DNA of 64,000 nucleotides from an uncultured Polaribacter sp. (GTDB lineage: Bacteria > Bacteroidota > Bacteroidia > Flavobacteriales > Flavobacteriaceae), in the NCBI RefSeq assembly GCF_947496195.1, contig NZ_CANMBY010000001.1, positions 1,054,001-1,118,000 of the forward strand. The letters run 5' to 3'. Below the pieces are notes generated by a model. It ran no database searches and was not told where the DNA came from. It saw nothing but the letters and a program-made list of their open reading frames with translations. The position numbers and the translations under genes are program-made. Below, piece after piece: positions 54,001-63,905 of this stretch. Within the stretch, counting starts at the first letter, position 1, and each line of letters opens with the position of its first letter.

Positions 54001-54717
54001 ATGAATTTTAAAAAGAAGTTGTCAGATATCTTGTTTTTAGATATAGAAACTGTACCTCAAAAAGAACATTGGGAAAATTTATCTTCTAAAGAAAAAGAAC
54101 TCTTTAGTCAAAAAACTCAATATCAAAGAAAAGATGAAATTACTGCTGAAGATTTTTACGAGAGAGCAGGTATTTGGGCAGAATTTGGTAAAATTATTTG
54201 TATTTCAGTTGGCTTCTTTACTGGTCTAGAAGAAGACAAAAAGTTTAGAGTCAAATCTTTTTTTGGCTATGATGAGCATAAAATATTATCTGAATTTAAA
54301 GAGTTGTTAGCATCTCATTTTTCTAAGAATCAACATGTTTTATGTGCTCATAATGGAAAAGAATTCGATTTTCCTTTTATAGCCAGAAGAATGATAATTC
54401 ATCAAATTGTTTTACCTAAAAAGTTAAATTTATTTGGTAAAAAACCTTGGGAAGTACCACATTTAGACACTCTAGAATTATGGAAGTTTGGAGACTACAA
54501 GCATTATACCTCATTAAAATTATTAACTCATGTTTTGGGAGTTCCTTCACCAAAAGATGATATAGATGGTAGTGAGGTTGCTAAAGTTTATTATCAAGAA
54601 AATAATATAGAACGTATTGTAACTTATTGTGAAAAAGACACAATTGCAGTGGCTCAAATTTTATTAAAAATGAACAATGAAAAATTACTAGAAGATAAAA
54701 ATATTATAAAAGTTTAG
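54001..54717 (+). CDS. DEDD-type 3'-5' exonuclease (PolB exonuclease-like)
   Basis: A 238-residue RNase H-fold exonuclease resembling the PolB-type exonuclease family (DNA_pol_B_exo2). Motif I is FLDIETVP (about 13-20), motif II HNGKEFDFPFIARR (about 119-132) and motif III YCEKDTIAVAQI near 207, giving the DEDD residues. It probably acts as a free-standing proofreading or repair nuclease. Its stop codon overlaps the stop of the convergent ABC-F gene by 2-3 bases. Confidence 0.86.
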   Translation: MNFKKKLSDILFLDIETVPQKEHWENLSSKEKELFSQKTQYQRKDEITAEDFYERAGIWAEFGKIICISVGFFTGLEEDKKFRVKSFFGYDEHKILSEFKELLASHFSKNQHVLCAHNGKEFDFPFIARRMIIHQIVLPKKLNLFGKKPWEVPHLDTLELWKFGDYKHYTSLKLLTHVLGVPSPKDDIDGSEVAKVYYQENNIERIVTYCEKDTIAVAQILLKMNNEKLLEDKNIIKV

Positions 54718-56576
54718 TTGTCTTCTAATTTCATAGATAACTCAAACCAACGCTCTTCTTTTTCTTCTATATTTTTAATTATTTCTTCTAATTCTTTTGA
54801 TTTTTTTGGAATATCTTCAGGAGCAATTTCAACATTTAAAAACTGTTTTTCAATCCTAGTTTTTTGGTTTTGTAACCTTTCTATTTCGACTTCTAAAGAC
54901 CCAAATTCTCTTTTTTCAATATAACTTAAAGCAGATTTAGTACTCTTATTTTTATCTTCTTTAACTTCAATTTTTGTATTTTCTGCTACATAAGGATTTG
55001 AATTATCATAAGCTCTAAAATCTGAGTAATTTCCAGGAAAATTTTCAACAACTCCTTCTCCTCTAAAAACAAAAAGAGAATCTACAATTTTATCCATAAA
55101 GTAACGATCATGAGAGACAACCAATAAATTTCCAGGATAATCTAACAAGAAATTTTCTAATACATTTAGAGTAATAACATCTAAATCATTGGTAGGTTCA
55201 TCTAAAATTAAAAAGTTAGGATTTTGAATTAATACAGCACACAAATACAACCTTTTTTGTTCTCCACCAGAAAGTTTTTCAACAAAATCATATTGCTTTT
55301 TCTTATCAAATAAAAAACGTTCTAAAAGTTGGGAAGCAGAAATTTTGCGTCCTTTTGTTAAGGGTATAAATTCTCCAAATTCTTTAACAACTTCAATTAC
55401 TTTCTGTCCTTCTTTTATAATGATTCCTTTTTGAGTATAATACCCAAATTTAATAGTTTCACCTACTACAACTTTACCACCATCAACAGGAATTTTCTGT
55501 GTAATTATATTTAAAAAAGAAGATTTACCAGTTCCATTTTTTCCAATAATACCAATTCTTTCTCCTCTTTTAAAAACGTAATCAAAACCATCTAATATTA
55601 CTTTATCATCAAAAGACTTTTGTAATTTATGAAGTTCAAGAATTTTACTTCCTAAACGTTCCATATTAATTTCTAACTGTACTTTATGGTCTTTTCTTCT
55701 TTGGTGTGCTCTTTGTTTAATTTCAAAGAAATCATCAATTCTAGATTTAGACTTTGTTGTTCTAGCTTTTGGTTGTCTTCGCATCCAATCCAACTCTTTC
55801 TTATATAGTTTTTTATCCTTTTGAACTGTGGTTTGTTCTATTTGTAAACGTTCTTCTTTTTTCTCTAAATAATAAGAGTAATTACCCTTGTATTTATAAA
55901 TTTTGCCTTCATCTAACTCTAAAATTTCATCACAAACTCTTTCTAAAAAATAACGATCATGTGTTACCATAAACAAGGTTATTTTTTCTTTTGCAAAAAA
56001 ATCTTCTAACCATTCTATCATTTCTAAATCTAAATGATTTGTTGGTTCATCTAGAATTAATAAATCTGGTTTATGAATTAAAACAATAGCTAATGATAAT
56101 CTCTTTTTTTGTCCTCCAGAAAGTGATGCTACTTTTTGTGAAACATCATCTAATTTTAGTTTCGATAATATCTGCTTGTATTGGGTTTCAAAGTCCCATG
56201 CATTAAACTGTTCCATTAACTCAAATGCTTTTTGATAAGCCTCTTCATTTTCTGGATTTTTTAATGCTTTTTCATATTGGCTAATTACAGAAAGAATCTT
56301 ATTATCTGTATTAAAAACACTTTCTTCAATAGTTAAGTTATTGTCTAAATTATCTTTCTGTGCTAAGTAAGCTATAGAGATGTTTTTTCTGCTTACTATC
56401 TGTCCAGAATCTGGGACATCTAAACCAGCAATAATGTTTAAAATAGAAGTTTTACCTGTTCCGTTTTTTGCAACAAATGCTATTTTTTGATCTTTATTTA
56501 TACCAAACGAAATGTCTTTAAACAAAATACGTTCACCATAAGATTTCGAAATATTTTCTACAGAAAGGTAATTCAT
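54714..56576 (-). CDS. ABC-F family ATPase (Uup/EttA-type)
   Basis: A 620-residue cytoplasmic protein with two ATP-binding cassettes and no membrane spans, hence an ABC-F protein acting on ribosomes. Walker A motifs GKTSI in the first (about 34-45) and GTGKSSF in the second cassette, signature SGGQKKRLSLA and SGGEQKRLYLC, and Walker B segments LLILDEPTNHLD and FLILDEPTNDLD are present. A C-terminal coiled coil (about 540-615) matches Uup-like proteins. I chose the ATG at 56576. A TTG at 56606 would add ten residues with no family counterpart. Confidence 0.92.
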   Translation of the reverse strand: MNYLSVENISKSYGERILFKDISFGINKDQKIAFVAKNGTGKTSILNIIAGLDVPDSGQIVSRKNISIAYLAQKDNLDNNLTIEESVFNTDNKILSVISQYEKALKNPENEEAYQKAFELMEQFNAWDFETQYKQILSKLKLDDVSQKVASLSGGQKKRLSLAIVLIHKPDLLILDEPTNHLDLEMIEWLEDFFAKEKITLFMVTHDRYFLERVCDEILELDEGKIYKYKGNYSYYLEKKEERLQIEQTTVQKDKKLYKKELDWMRRQPKARTTKSKSRIDDFFEIKQRAHQRRKDHKVQLEINMERLGSKILELHKLQKSFDDKVILDGFDYVFKRGERIGIIGKNGTGKSSFLNIITQKIPVDGGKVVVGETIKFGYYTQKGIIIKEGQKVIEVVKEFGEFIPLTKGRKISASQLLERFLFDKKKQYDFVEKLSGGEQKRLYLCAVLIQNPNFLILDEPTNDLDVITLNVLENFLLDYPGNLLVVSHDRYFMDKIVDSLFVFRGEGVVENFPGNYSDFRAYDNSNPYVAENTKIEVKEDKNKSTKSALSYIEKREFGSLEVEIERLQNQKTRIEKQFLNVEIAPEDIPKKSKELEEIIKNIEEKEERWFELSMKLEDN

Positions 56577-56703
56577 TATATCATTTTTCTTTAAGCAAAG
56601 AAACAAAAAATAATACTAGAAAACCGATGATTTTAAATTATTGAAGGGCTTTTTAAATCAGTCAATTAATGCTATCTTGCAATTATAAATTTAAAAATAC
56701 TTT

Positions 56704-57720
56704 ATGAAAATTATAGTTCCAATGGCTGGTATAGGTTCACGTTTAAGACCACATACGTTAACTGTTCCAAAACCATTAACAGTTATTGCAGGAAAACCAA
56801 TTGTACAGAGATTAGTAGAAGATATTGCTTCTGTTATTGATGAAAAAATTGATGAAATTGCTTTTGTAATTGGTCCAACAGCAAAAGGTTTTCCAACAGA
56901 TACTGAAGATAAATTATTAAAAATTGCAGAAGAACTTGGTTCTAAAGGTTCTGTATATGTACAAGAACAAGCATTAGGAACTGCTCACGCAATTTATTGT
57001 GCAAAAGAATCTCTAAGTGGGCCTTGTGTTGTAGCCTATGCTGATACTTTATTTAAAGCAGATTTTAAATTAGATGCAAATGCAGATGGAGCAATTTGGG
57101 TAAAACAAGTAGATAACCCAAGTGCGTTTGGGGTTATTAAATTAGAAGACGGATATATTAAAGATTTTATCGAAAAACCTAAAGAATTTGTTTCTGATTT
57201 AGCTATAATAGGTATCTATTATTTTAAAAGTGGAGAAAAATTATTAGATGAAATTCAGTATTTAATTGATAATGATTTAAAAGAGAATGATGAATATCAA
57301 TTAACAAATGTACTTGAATCTCTAAAGCAACAAGGAGCAAAATTTATTCCTGGTAAAGTTTCTACTTGGATGGATTGTGGTAAGAAAGATCCAACAGTAG
57401 AAACCAATAAAATTATTTTAGGCTTTGAACAACAAGCAGGTAATAATTTAGTTTCTAAAGATGTAGTTTTAGAAAATTCAGAAATTATACAACCTTGTTT
57501 TATTGGTAAAAATGTAGTTTTAAAAAATACTAAAGTTGGTCCTTATGTTTCTATTGGAGAAAATAGTATTGTAGAAAATTCTACAATTGTAAACTCATTA
57601 ATACAAACAAATGTATCTATTTCTAATGCTAATTTAGATAATGCTATGATTGGTAATCATGCTAAATATAATGGTAATTATACATCTGTAAGTATTGGCG
57701 ATTACACTGAATTAACTTAA
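56704..57720 (+). CDS. Sugar-phosphate nucleotidyltransferase with left-handed beta-helix tail
   Basis: A 338-residue nucleotidyltransferase. The N-terminal loop PMAGIGSRLRPHTLTVPKPL is the RmlA/GalU/GlmU-type sugar-nucleotide site, with GIYYF and DCGKKDPTVETN later, followed by beta-helix repeats (VVLENSEII, VVLKNTKVGPYVSIGENSIV). Such proteins activate hexose phosphates; which one is unclear. It starts a conserved Bacteroidota block with TPR, DUF4292 and EnvC genes, spaced by 2-3 bases. Confidence 0.87.
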   Translation: MKIIVPMAGIGSRLRPHTLTVPKPLTVIAGKPIVQRLVEDIASVIDEKIDEIAFVIGPTAKGFPTDTEDKLLKIAEELGSKGSVYVQEQALGTAHAIYCAKESLSGPCVVAYADTLFKADFKLDANADGAIWVKQVDNPSAFGVIKLEDGYIKDFIEKPKEFVSDLAIIGIYYFKSGEKLLDEIQYLIDNDLKENDEYQLTNVLESLKQQGAKFIPGKVSTWMDCGKKDPTVETNKIILGFEQQAGNNLVSKDVVLENSEIIQPCFIGKNVVLKNTKVGPYVSIGENSIVENSTIVNSLIQTNVSISNANLDNAMIGNHAKYNGNYTSVSIGDYTELT

Positions 57721-57722
57721 TA

Positions 57723-58700
57723 ATGTTAAACAATAGAAAAATAATAAAAAGTAGAGAGAGGCAATTTAAAAATTTTAGATTGGCTCTTTTCTATTTATTT
57801 TTTATTCTTTTTTCTTTAAAAACAGTTTCTCAAGATAGTATACCAGAACAAAAAGATTTAACAGAAGAAGCAGAACTTAAGTTTCAGCAATATTTTTTTA
57901 AGGCTCTATCTCAAAAATCTATTGGTAATTACTCAAAAGCAATTGAAAACCTAGAAGATTGTAATCAAATTTTACAAGAAAATACAGCAGTATTTTTTGA
58001 GTTTTCTAAAAATTATTTAGCGCTTAATAAAACATTATTAGCTAAAGAATATATTAACAGAGCATTAGTAAAAAAACCTGATAATATATGGATGTTAAAA
58101 CACTTAGTAGAAATCTATGTAAAAGAAAGAAATTATAGCAAGGCTATTGATGTTCAACAAAAAGTTATTGCCCAAAACCCTAAAGGAAAAGAATATTTAG
58201 TTCGTTTATTTTTGTATAATAGAGAGTATAAAAAAGCTGTTGATTTAATGAACGCTTTAGAAAAAGATAAAGCATTATCTACTTCTTTAAAAATGTTAAA
58301 ACAAAGTTTAGAGGCAAGAAAAAACATTGGCGTTAAAACTGAATCACCAAATGATGTTTCTACCCTAAAAAAAAGCTTTGAGAATGAAAAATCTTATAAA
58401 ACATTAGAGAAAATTTTAAAGTTATCTAATGATAATATTAATGATTTACTTAAGTATAGTAAGTTAGGTATAGAGCTTTATCCATCTCAGTCTTTTGTTT
58501 ATTTAATAAATGGCAAAGCATTAAATATGCAAAAAGAGTACAAAAATGCGTTATTGATTTTACAAAATGGTATTGATTTTGTTATTGAAGATAATATGGA
58601 AATCGATTTTTATAAAGAAATAGCTAAAGCATATAAAGGTTTAGGAAATATAGATCAAGAAAATAAATACATTAAAAAAGCAAAACAGTTAAAAAGTTAA
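57723..58700 (+). CDS. TPR repeat envelope protein
   Basis: A 325-residue protein. A hydrophobic segment near residues 19-37 acts as a membrane anchor or signal, followed by TPR helices (about 50-320) such as GNYSKAIENLEDCNQIL and LAKEYINRALVKKPDN. TPR folds mediate protein-protein contacts. No catalytic site is seen. Starts 2 bases after the nucleotidyltransferase stop. Confidence 0.85.
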   Translation: MLNNRKIIKSRERQFKNFRLALFYLFFILFSLKTVSQDSIPEQKDLTEEAELKFQQYFFKALSQKSIGNYSKAIENLEDCNQILQENTAVFFEFSKNYLALNKTLLAKEYINRALVKKPDNIWMLKHLVEIYVKERNYSKAIDVQQKVIAQNPKGKEYLVRLFLYNREYKKAVDLMNALEKDKALSTSLKMLKQSLEARKNIGVKTESPNDVSTLKKSFENEKSYKTLEKILKLSNDNINDLLKYSKLGIELYPSQSFVYLINGKALNMQKEYKNALLILQNGIDFVIEDNMEIDFYKEIAKAYKGLGNIDQENKYIKKAKQLKS

Positions 58701-58703
58701 GTA

Positions 58704-59474
58704 ATGAAGATTTTAAAATATTCGCTCTTTTTTATGGTATTTTGTTTCTCTTGTAAAACCAAAAAAAACATGATAGATGCTAATATTATAGCAAAAAATA
58801 TTTCTGCAAGAAAAGTTGCAAAAAAACATGATTTAGGTTCTTTTGATAAAAAAACTGTTGATGCTAAATTGAAAGTAAATTTTAATAACGGAAAGACAAA
58901 TCAAGGCTTATCTGTACAATTAAAAATGAAAAAAGATGAGGTAATTTATTTAAGAGGCACAAAATTAATTACTGTTTTTAAAGCTAAAATTACACCTACT
59001 TCTGTAAGTTATTATTCGCCATTTGCAAAAAATTATTTTACTGGAGATTTCTCTATGATAAAACAATTATTAGGCGTAGAAATTAATTTTGAGCAACTAC
59101 AAAATTTATTTTTAGGACAAGCATTACAAAATTTAAAAGATGATAAACATGAAGTAGATATTGTAGATAATAAATATGTTTTAACTCCTGAAAACCAAAA
59201 TATTTTGTTTGATATTTTCTACACAATAAACCCATCTTATTTCAAAATTGATAAACAGTCCATAATAAATTCTCAAAAAAATTTAAGCTTAGACATAATT
59301 TATCCTTCTTATAATTTAATTAATGATATTATTTTTCCTTCTAAAATAAACATCATCGCAAAGAATACAAAAAGAACAACTCGTATAGATTTTGATTATA
59401 AAACAATTGTTTTCGATGAAGATATTTCTATGAGTTTTAATATACCTTCTGGCTACAAACGTTTAGAGTTTTAA
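58704..59474 (+). CDS. DUF4292 family lipoprotein
   Basis: A 256-residue lipoprotein with a lipobox (Cys17, FSCK) and a body consistent with the DUF4292 family, found next to EnvC-type genes in Bacteroidota. It probably folds like LolA/LolB-type barrels, but its function is unknown. It starts 3 bases after the TPR gene and overlaps the EnvC start by 1 base. Confidence 0.85.
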   Translation: MKILKYSLFFMVFCFSCKTKKNMIDANIIAKNISARKVAKKHDLGSFDKKTVDAKLKVNFNNGKTNQGLSVQLKMKKDEVIYLRGTKLITVFKAKITPTSVSYYSPFAKNYFTGDFSMIKQLLGVEINFEQLQNLFLGQALQNLKDDKHEVDIVDNKYVLTPENQNILFDIFYTINPSYFKIDKQSIINSQKNLSLDIIYPSYNLINDIIFPSKINIIAKNTKRTTRIDFDYKTIVFDEDISMSFNIPSGYKRLEF

Positions 59475-60697
59475 TGAAAAAAATATTCTTACACATATTC
59501 ATTTTTACTTTTTCTTTTTTGAGTGTTTCTATAAACGCGCAAACTAAAGCTGAGTTAGAACAACAGCGAAAAAAATATAAAAAAGAGATCAATCAACTTA
59601 ACAAACTTCTTTTTTCTGAACAAAAAAAAGAAAAAAATGCACTTGAAGAATTAAGAGATTTAAATCAAAAAATTGAACTTAGAAATAAGTTATTAGCAAC
59701 CATAGAATCAGAAACAAAACTTTTATCAAGAAAAATTAATACTAACGAATCTAAACTTAAAAAGCTGAAAACAAATTTAGCTTCTTTAAAAGAAGATTAT
59801 GCAGAGATGATTTATAAGTCTTATAAGAGTAAATCGCAACAAAGTAGGTTAATGTTTTTATTATCTTCTCAAAATTTCTATCAAGCTTATAAAAGAATGG
59901 AGTATATGAAACAGTATACAAAATTCAGAAAAAAACAAGGAGAATCTATTGTATTGCAAACTAAAGAAATAGAAAGTGTAATAGATTCTTTAAACATTCA
60001 AAAAATAGAAAAAGACACATTATTGGTTTTTGAAAAAAATCAAAAAACAGAAATTGAAAATGATAAGAAAAACCAAGAAAATTTAATTTCTACAATTAAA
60101 AAACGAGAAAATAAATATAAAAGAGATCTTAGAAATAAAATAAAAGAAGATAAATTAATTGCTGCAAGAATAGATAAATTAATTAAAGAAGAGATAGCAA
60201 GAGCCAATAGAAAAATTAAAAATAAACCAAAAACAGTAAAACGAAACGAATTTATTTTAAGTCCTGAAGCCAAAGTTTTGGCTGCAAATTTTGAGTCTAA
60301 CAAAGGTAAATTGCCTTGGCCAATAGAACAAGGTTTAATTACAAGGAGGTTTGGTGTTCAACCACATTCTACATTTCCTGGTATTACCATAAATAGTACA
60401 GGATTACATTTTGTAACAGCTAAAGAAAGTGATGCAGAAGCTATTTTTGATGGTGAAGTTTTAAATATTTTAGTAGGTTCTGGTGGTATTAAAAACGTAA
60501 TGGTTAGACATGGTAATTACATTTCATCATATAATAACATAGAATCATCATATGTAAAAAAAGGTGATAAAATAAAAACTGGGCAAAAAATAGGTAAAAT
60601 ATTTACTGATAAAGTTTCTGGTAAAACAAAATTGGTTTTTTCTTTATTTAAAAATACAAAACGATTAAATCCTTCTTCTTGGATTTTAAAAAGATAA
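59474..60697 (+). CDS. EnvC-like murein hydrolase activator (degenerate M23/LytM)
   Basis: A 407-residue secreted protein: signal peptide (about 1-22), long coiled coil (about 24-255), and a C-terminal LytM-type domain (about 280-407). The usual metal ligands are absent: the His of the first motif is displaced, the YxHL segment reads SSYNNI, and the HLHFE-like strand reads KLVFSLF. That fits EnvC-type proteins, which activate amidases for cell separation rather than cutting peptidoglycan. Last gene of its four-gene block. Confidence 0.9.
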   Translation: MKKIFLHIFIFTFSFLSVSINAQTKAELEQQRKKYKKEINQLNKLLFSEQKKEKNALEELRDLNQKIELRNKLLATIESETKLLSRKINTNESKLKKLKTNLASLKEDYAEMIYKSYKSKSQQSRLMFLLSSQNFYQAYKRMEYMKQYTKFRKKQGESIVLQTKEIESVIDSLNIQKIEKDTLLVFEKNQKTEIENDKKNQENLISTIKKRENKYKRDLRNKIKEDKLIAARIDKLIKEEIARANRKIKNKPKTVKRNEFILSPEAKVLAANFESNKGKLPWPIEQGLITRRFGVQPHSTFPGITINSTGLHFVTAKESDAEAIFDGEVLNILVGSGGIKNVMVRHGNYISSYNNIESSYVKKGDKIKTGQKIGKIFTDKVSGKTKLVFSLFKNTKRLNPSSWILKR

Positions 60698-60743
60698 TTA
60701 CTAAAAAAAATACTCTTTAACCCTAATTGTACTTTTCGTCTTT

Positions 60744-61235
60744 TTATTTGTACTTAATCATTTTTTGAAGAATTAAAGAATTTGGTATCGATACATTTTG
60801 GCCATCTTTTGTGGTTAAGGTTATAAAAAACACACCAATATCTTTAATTTGTCCTGTTAAATCGTTGTCTTTTTCTAAAATTGTTATGCTATCACCAATT
60901 TTTACAGGATAATTTATAAATAAAATTAAACCAGCTGTAATATTAGAAAGCATAGACCATTGTGCAAAGAATGCAATACCTAAAATGGTTAAAAATGAAG
61001 AGATAAATAATACCAATTGTTTTTCATCTACACCCCATAAAAATGCAACAACAATTATAGCTGTCGCAAAAATTAAAAAACTTACAACTTTATTAGTGAC
61101 AAGAATTCTAGCTCTTTGAAAACCAAACTTTATCTGAATTTTTCTAAGTGAGTTAGTTATTAGAAATCTCAATAAAAAAGCAACTGCTAAAATAATTATT
61201 GACTGTAAAATTTTAAAGTTTTCGAAGAATTCCAT
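60744..61235 (-). CDS. Short MscS-family mechanosensitive channel
   Basis: A 163-residue MscS-type membrane protein with three N-terminal spans, then the beta domain signature GLILFINYPVKIGDSITIL and SIPNSLILQ. It stops before the large C-terminal alpha/beta vestibule of E. coli MscS, giving a minimal version. Acts as a pressure-relief or small-solute channel. Last gene of a - strand group with the thioesterase and SPOR genes. Confidence 0.85.
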   Translation of the reverse strand: MEFFENFKILQSIIILAVAFLLRFLITNSLRKIQIKFGFQRARILVTNKVVSFLIFATAIIVVAFLWGVDEKQLVLFISSFLTILGIAFFAQWSMLSNITAGLILFINYPVKIGDSITILEKDNDLTGQIKDIGVFFITLTTKDGQNVSIPNSLILQKMIKYK

Positions 61236-61241
61236 TTTTAT

Positions 61242-61751
61242 TTATTTAAAAAGTGCTTTTAATTCTGTAGCTTCATTTGGTAGCATTTTACCAGCTAAAA
61301 CTAAACTTAATTGTTTACGTCTTAAGGCTCCATCAAAACGTTCTTTTTCTAGTTCAGTCTCAGGTTTTATCTGAGGTATATTTACTGGTTTTCCTGTTTC
61401 ATCTACTGCAACAAAAGTATAAATGCCTTCATTTACTTTTGTTCTTTGACCAGATTGTCTGTCTTCTATCCAAACATCTACATAAATTTCCATAGAAGTT
61501 TTAAAAGCTCTAGATACTTTTGCTTCAACAACAACTACGCTTCCAACAGGTACAGATTTATTAAAAGCAACATGATTTACAGAAGCTGTAACAACAATTC
61601 TTCTAGAATGACGTCTTGCAGCAATACTACATGCTCTATCCATTCTTGCTAATAATTCACCACCAAAAAGATTGTCTAAATAGTTGGTTTCACCAGGTAA
61701 CACTAAGTCTGTTAATACAGTTAATGATTCTTTAGGTGTCTTTGCTTCCAT
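61242..61751 (-). CDS. Acyl-CoA thioesterase, hot-dog (YciA/BACH family)
   Basis: A 169-residue single hot-dog thioesterase: LPGETNYLDNLFGGELLARMDRACSIAA carries the catalytic Asn/Asp region, and VNHVAFNKSVPVGSVV a central strand. It hydrolyses acyl-CoA thioesters in the cytoplasm. It is not related to the larger TesB at 17195. It begins 6 bases upstream of the MscS gene. Confidence 0.92.
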   Translation of the reverse strand: MEAKTPKESLTVLTDLVLPGETNYLDNLFGGELLARMDRACSIAARRHSRRIVVTASVNHVAFNKSVPVGSVVVVEAKVSRAFKTSMEIYVDVWIEDRQSGQRTKVNEGIYTFVAVDETGKPVNIPQIKPETELEKERFDGALRRKQLSLVLAGKMLPNEATELKALFK

Positions 61752-61765
61752 TTTTTTAATTTTTG

Positions 61766-61773
61766 CAAAGATA
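61766..61773 (-). promoter_or_regulatory. Probable promoter -7 element for the hot-dog thioesterase gene
   Basis: Reads TATCTTTG on the - strand, an exact match, 14 bases before the ATG at 61751 and after the SPOR-gene stop. Confidence 0.48.
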
Positions 61774-61793
61774 AGAAGAGGTGATAAATAAAT

Positions 61794-62699
61794 CTATTTT
61801 TTAATCAATAACCAAGCATCTTTAGATACTGTATCTTGAATTTTGTATAAAGCATTAGTAGCTTTGTTTTTATCAGAAAAGCTTTCAAAAGCAACTTCTG
61901 TTAATCCCCATTTATTTACTCCTAAAATACTAGCTTTAAAACCTTTCTTTTTTAATAGATTTACTTTTTTCTTAGCATTTTCTGGAAATTGAAAAGCGCC
62001 AGCTATTACGTGATATGGTTTTTCAACTTCTTTAACAACATTTAATTCTATAGTTGGTAAAGGATTAGAGATAACAAAGGTAGCAGACTGAATTTTTTCT
62101 TCTAAAGCTTTTTCTTGATTGGCAAGTATTTCTTTTTGTTCGTTTTGTTGATACATGTTATTACCAGCAAAACCAAGCGTTAATAAAATGGCAGCAGTTG
62201 CAGCATATTTTATAAATGGAGGTATACCTGTTTTTTCTTTTTTATTTACAACAGCTACTAAAGGCTTTACTTTCTCTTTATATCTATCAACTTTAGTAGA
62301 CTCAACTTCAGATAAACCAAAAGATTCTGTTAAGTAATTGACTTTAGTATTAGGTTCAAAAATGTATTGTTTACTTTCATTTAAACTCAAACTTCCTAAA
62401 GCACCAATAGTAATTGTATTTGTTTGAAGTTCAATTTTCCAACTATTAACACAGTTTAAGATGTCTTTAGTTGCTTTATCGTAAGAAATATTTTCTGATG
62501 TTGCTACGTAATTAACCAGCAATCCATCATTAACATTTAAATGTTTATTAAACGAAATTTTTTTTGAAGGTGGATAAATTGAGTTTGTATTCTCATTTAT
62601 TTTTGCACTTACTTTATTAGTTATAAAACCTCCAAAATTTGGAACAATAACACAATCGTATCTGTATAATAAATCGTTGATGTAGCTAGCTAAATTCAT
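61794..62699 (-). CDS. SPOR-domain protein with CCDC81-type HU-like domain
   Basis: A 301-residue membrane protein. N-terminal HU-like/CCDC81 domains (about 1-130; LYRYDCVIVPNFGGFITN is typical), a membrane span near 164-182, a coiled coil, and a C-terminal SPOR domain (about 225-300; YHVIAGAFQFPENAKKKVNLLKKKG), which binds denuded peptidoglycan at division sites. The N-terminal half is cytoplasmic. Probably links cell-division peptidoglycan to the cytoplasm, an inference from domains. Confidence 0.88.
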   Translation of the reverse strand: MNLASYINDLLYRYDCVIVPNFGGFITNKVSAKINENTNSIYPPSKKISFNKHLNVNDGLLVNYVATSENISYDKATKDILNCVNSWKIELQTNTITIGALGSLSLNESKQYIFEPNTKVNYLTESFGLSEVESTKVDRYKEKVKPLVAVVNKKEKTGIPPFIKYAATAAILLTLGFAGNNMYQQNEQKEILANQEKALEEKIQSATFVISNPLPTIELNVVKEVEKPYHVIAGAFQFPENAKKKVNLLKKKGFKASILGVNKWGLTEVAFESFSDKNKATNALYKIQDTVSKDAWLLIKK

Positions 62700-62791
62700 A
62701 TTAACAAAATTAATTTTTTAACTGACTTATCCAAATAAAGCATAACACTACTTATTAACAATTTTTTTTATCTTGTGATTCATTGTAAATT

Positions 62792-63895
62792 ATGAAAGAA
62801 GAAGAATTACTGTCTATACTTAGACTTCAAAAAAGTAAAGCTATTGGAGATATTTTAGCTAAAAAATTAATTGTTTCTGTTGGTGATGTGCAGCAGATAT
62901 TTGAAGAGAAACCTCAAATTTTAGCAAAAATAAATGGTATAGGTAGTCATGCTATAAAACATTTGTTTGCTAAAGAAAATTTAGAACTTGCCCAAAAAGA
63001 ACTAGAATACATTAAATCAAATAAAATAGATTACACCTATTTTTTAGAAGATGATTATCCAAAAAATCTTTTAAATTGTATAGATAGTCCAATTTTACTC
63101 TTTAAAGATGGCAACATAAACCTAAAAAATGAAAAAATCATTTCTATTGTTGGTACTAGAAATATGAGTTCTTATGGTAGAGATTTCACTAATAAACTTA
63201 TAGAAGATTTAGCTGAGTATAATCCAATAATTGTAAGTGGTTTTGCTTACGGAGTTGATATTTGTGCTCATAAAGCAGCAATAAAAAACAATTTACAAAC
63301 AATTGCTGTTTTGGCTCATGGTTTTGAGCAGATTTACCCAAAAGTACACAAGAAATACATTAATCAAGTAAATGATAATGGTGGTTTTTTTACTGAGTTT
63401 TGGAGTGAAGATCAACCTTTACGTGAAAATTTTTTAAAAAGAAATAGAATTGTAGCTGGTATTTCTAAAGCAACCATAATCATAGAAAGTGCAGAAAAAG
63501 GTGGTTCTTTAGTTACTGCAGATATCGCAAATTCTTATGATAGAGATGTCTTTGCAGTACCTGGAAGATCTACAGACTTGTTTAGTAAAGGATGTAATAA
63601 TTTAATAAAAAACAATAAAGCTCATTTGCTTACATCTGCATCTGATATAGTGAAATTTTTAAATTGGGATATTCATCAAAAACAAAAAAAAGAAATACAA
63701 AAACAATTATTTGTAGAACTTAATAATCAAGAACAAAAAATCTACGATTATTTAAGTATGAATGGTAAACAATTGTTAGATGTTGTTGCTTTAGAATGTC
63801 ACATTCCTCTATATCAATTGTCTTCTGTATTATTACAAATGGAATTAAAAGGGGTTATAAAACCATTACCAGGTAAAATGTTTGAAGTAGTCTAA
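62792..63895 (+). CDS. dprA: DNA-processing protein DprA
   Basis: A 367-residue DprA/Smf, which loads RecA on incoming single-stranded DNA in natural transformation. N-terminal helix-hairpin-helix region (1-60), Rossmann-like domain with VGTRNMSSYGRDFT (120-133), VSGFAYGVDICAH, ESAEKGGSLVTADIA and VPGRSTDLFSKGCNNLI, and a C-terminal winged-helix (about 305-365). Complete. Divergent from the SPOR gene. Confidence 0.96.
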   Translation: MKEEELLSILRLQKSKAIGDILAKKLIVSVGDVQQIFEEKPQILAKINGIGSHAIKHLFAKENLELAQKELEYIKSNKIDYTYFLEDDYPKNLLNCIDSPILLFKDGNINLKNEKIISIVGTRNMSSYGRDFTNKLIEDLAEYNPIIVSGFAYGVDICAHKAAIKNNLQTIAVLAHGFEQIYPKVHKKYINQVNDNGGFFTEFWSEDQPLRENFLKRNRIVAGISKATIIIESAEKGGSLVTADIANSYDRDVFAVPGRSTDLFSKGCNNLIKNNKAHLLTSASDIVKFLNWDIHQKQKKEIQKQLFVELNNQEQKIYDYLSMNGKQLLDVVALECHIPLYQLSSVLLQMELKGVIKPLPGKMFEVV

Positions 63896-63905
63896 ATAGT
63901 TTCCT

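Noticed and set aside
56577..56606. TTG-initiated N-terminal extension of the ABC-F gene
   Set aside because: It adds ten residues not seen in the family; the ATG at 56576 begins the usual NYLSVENISKSYGE.
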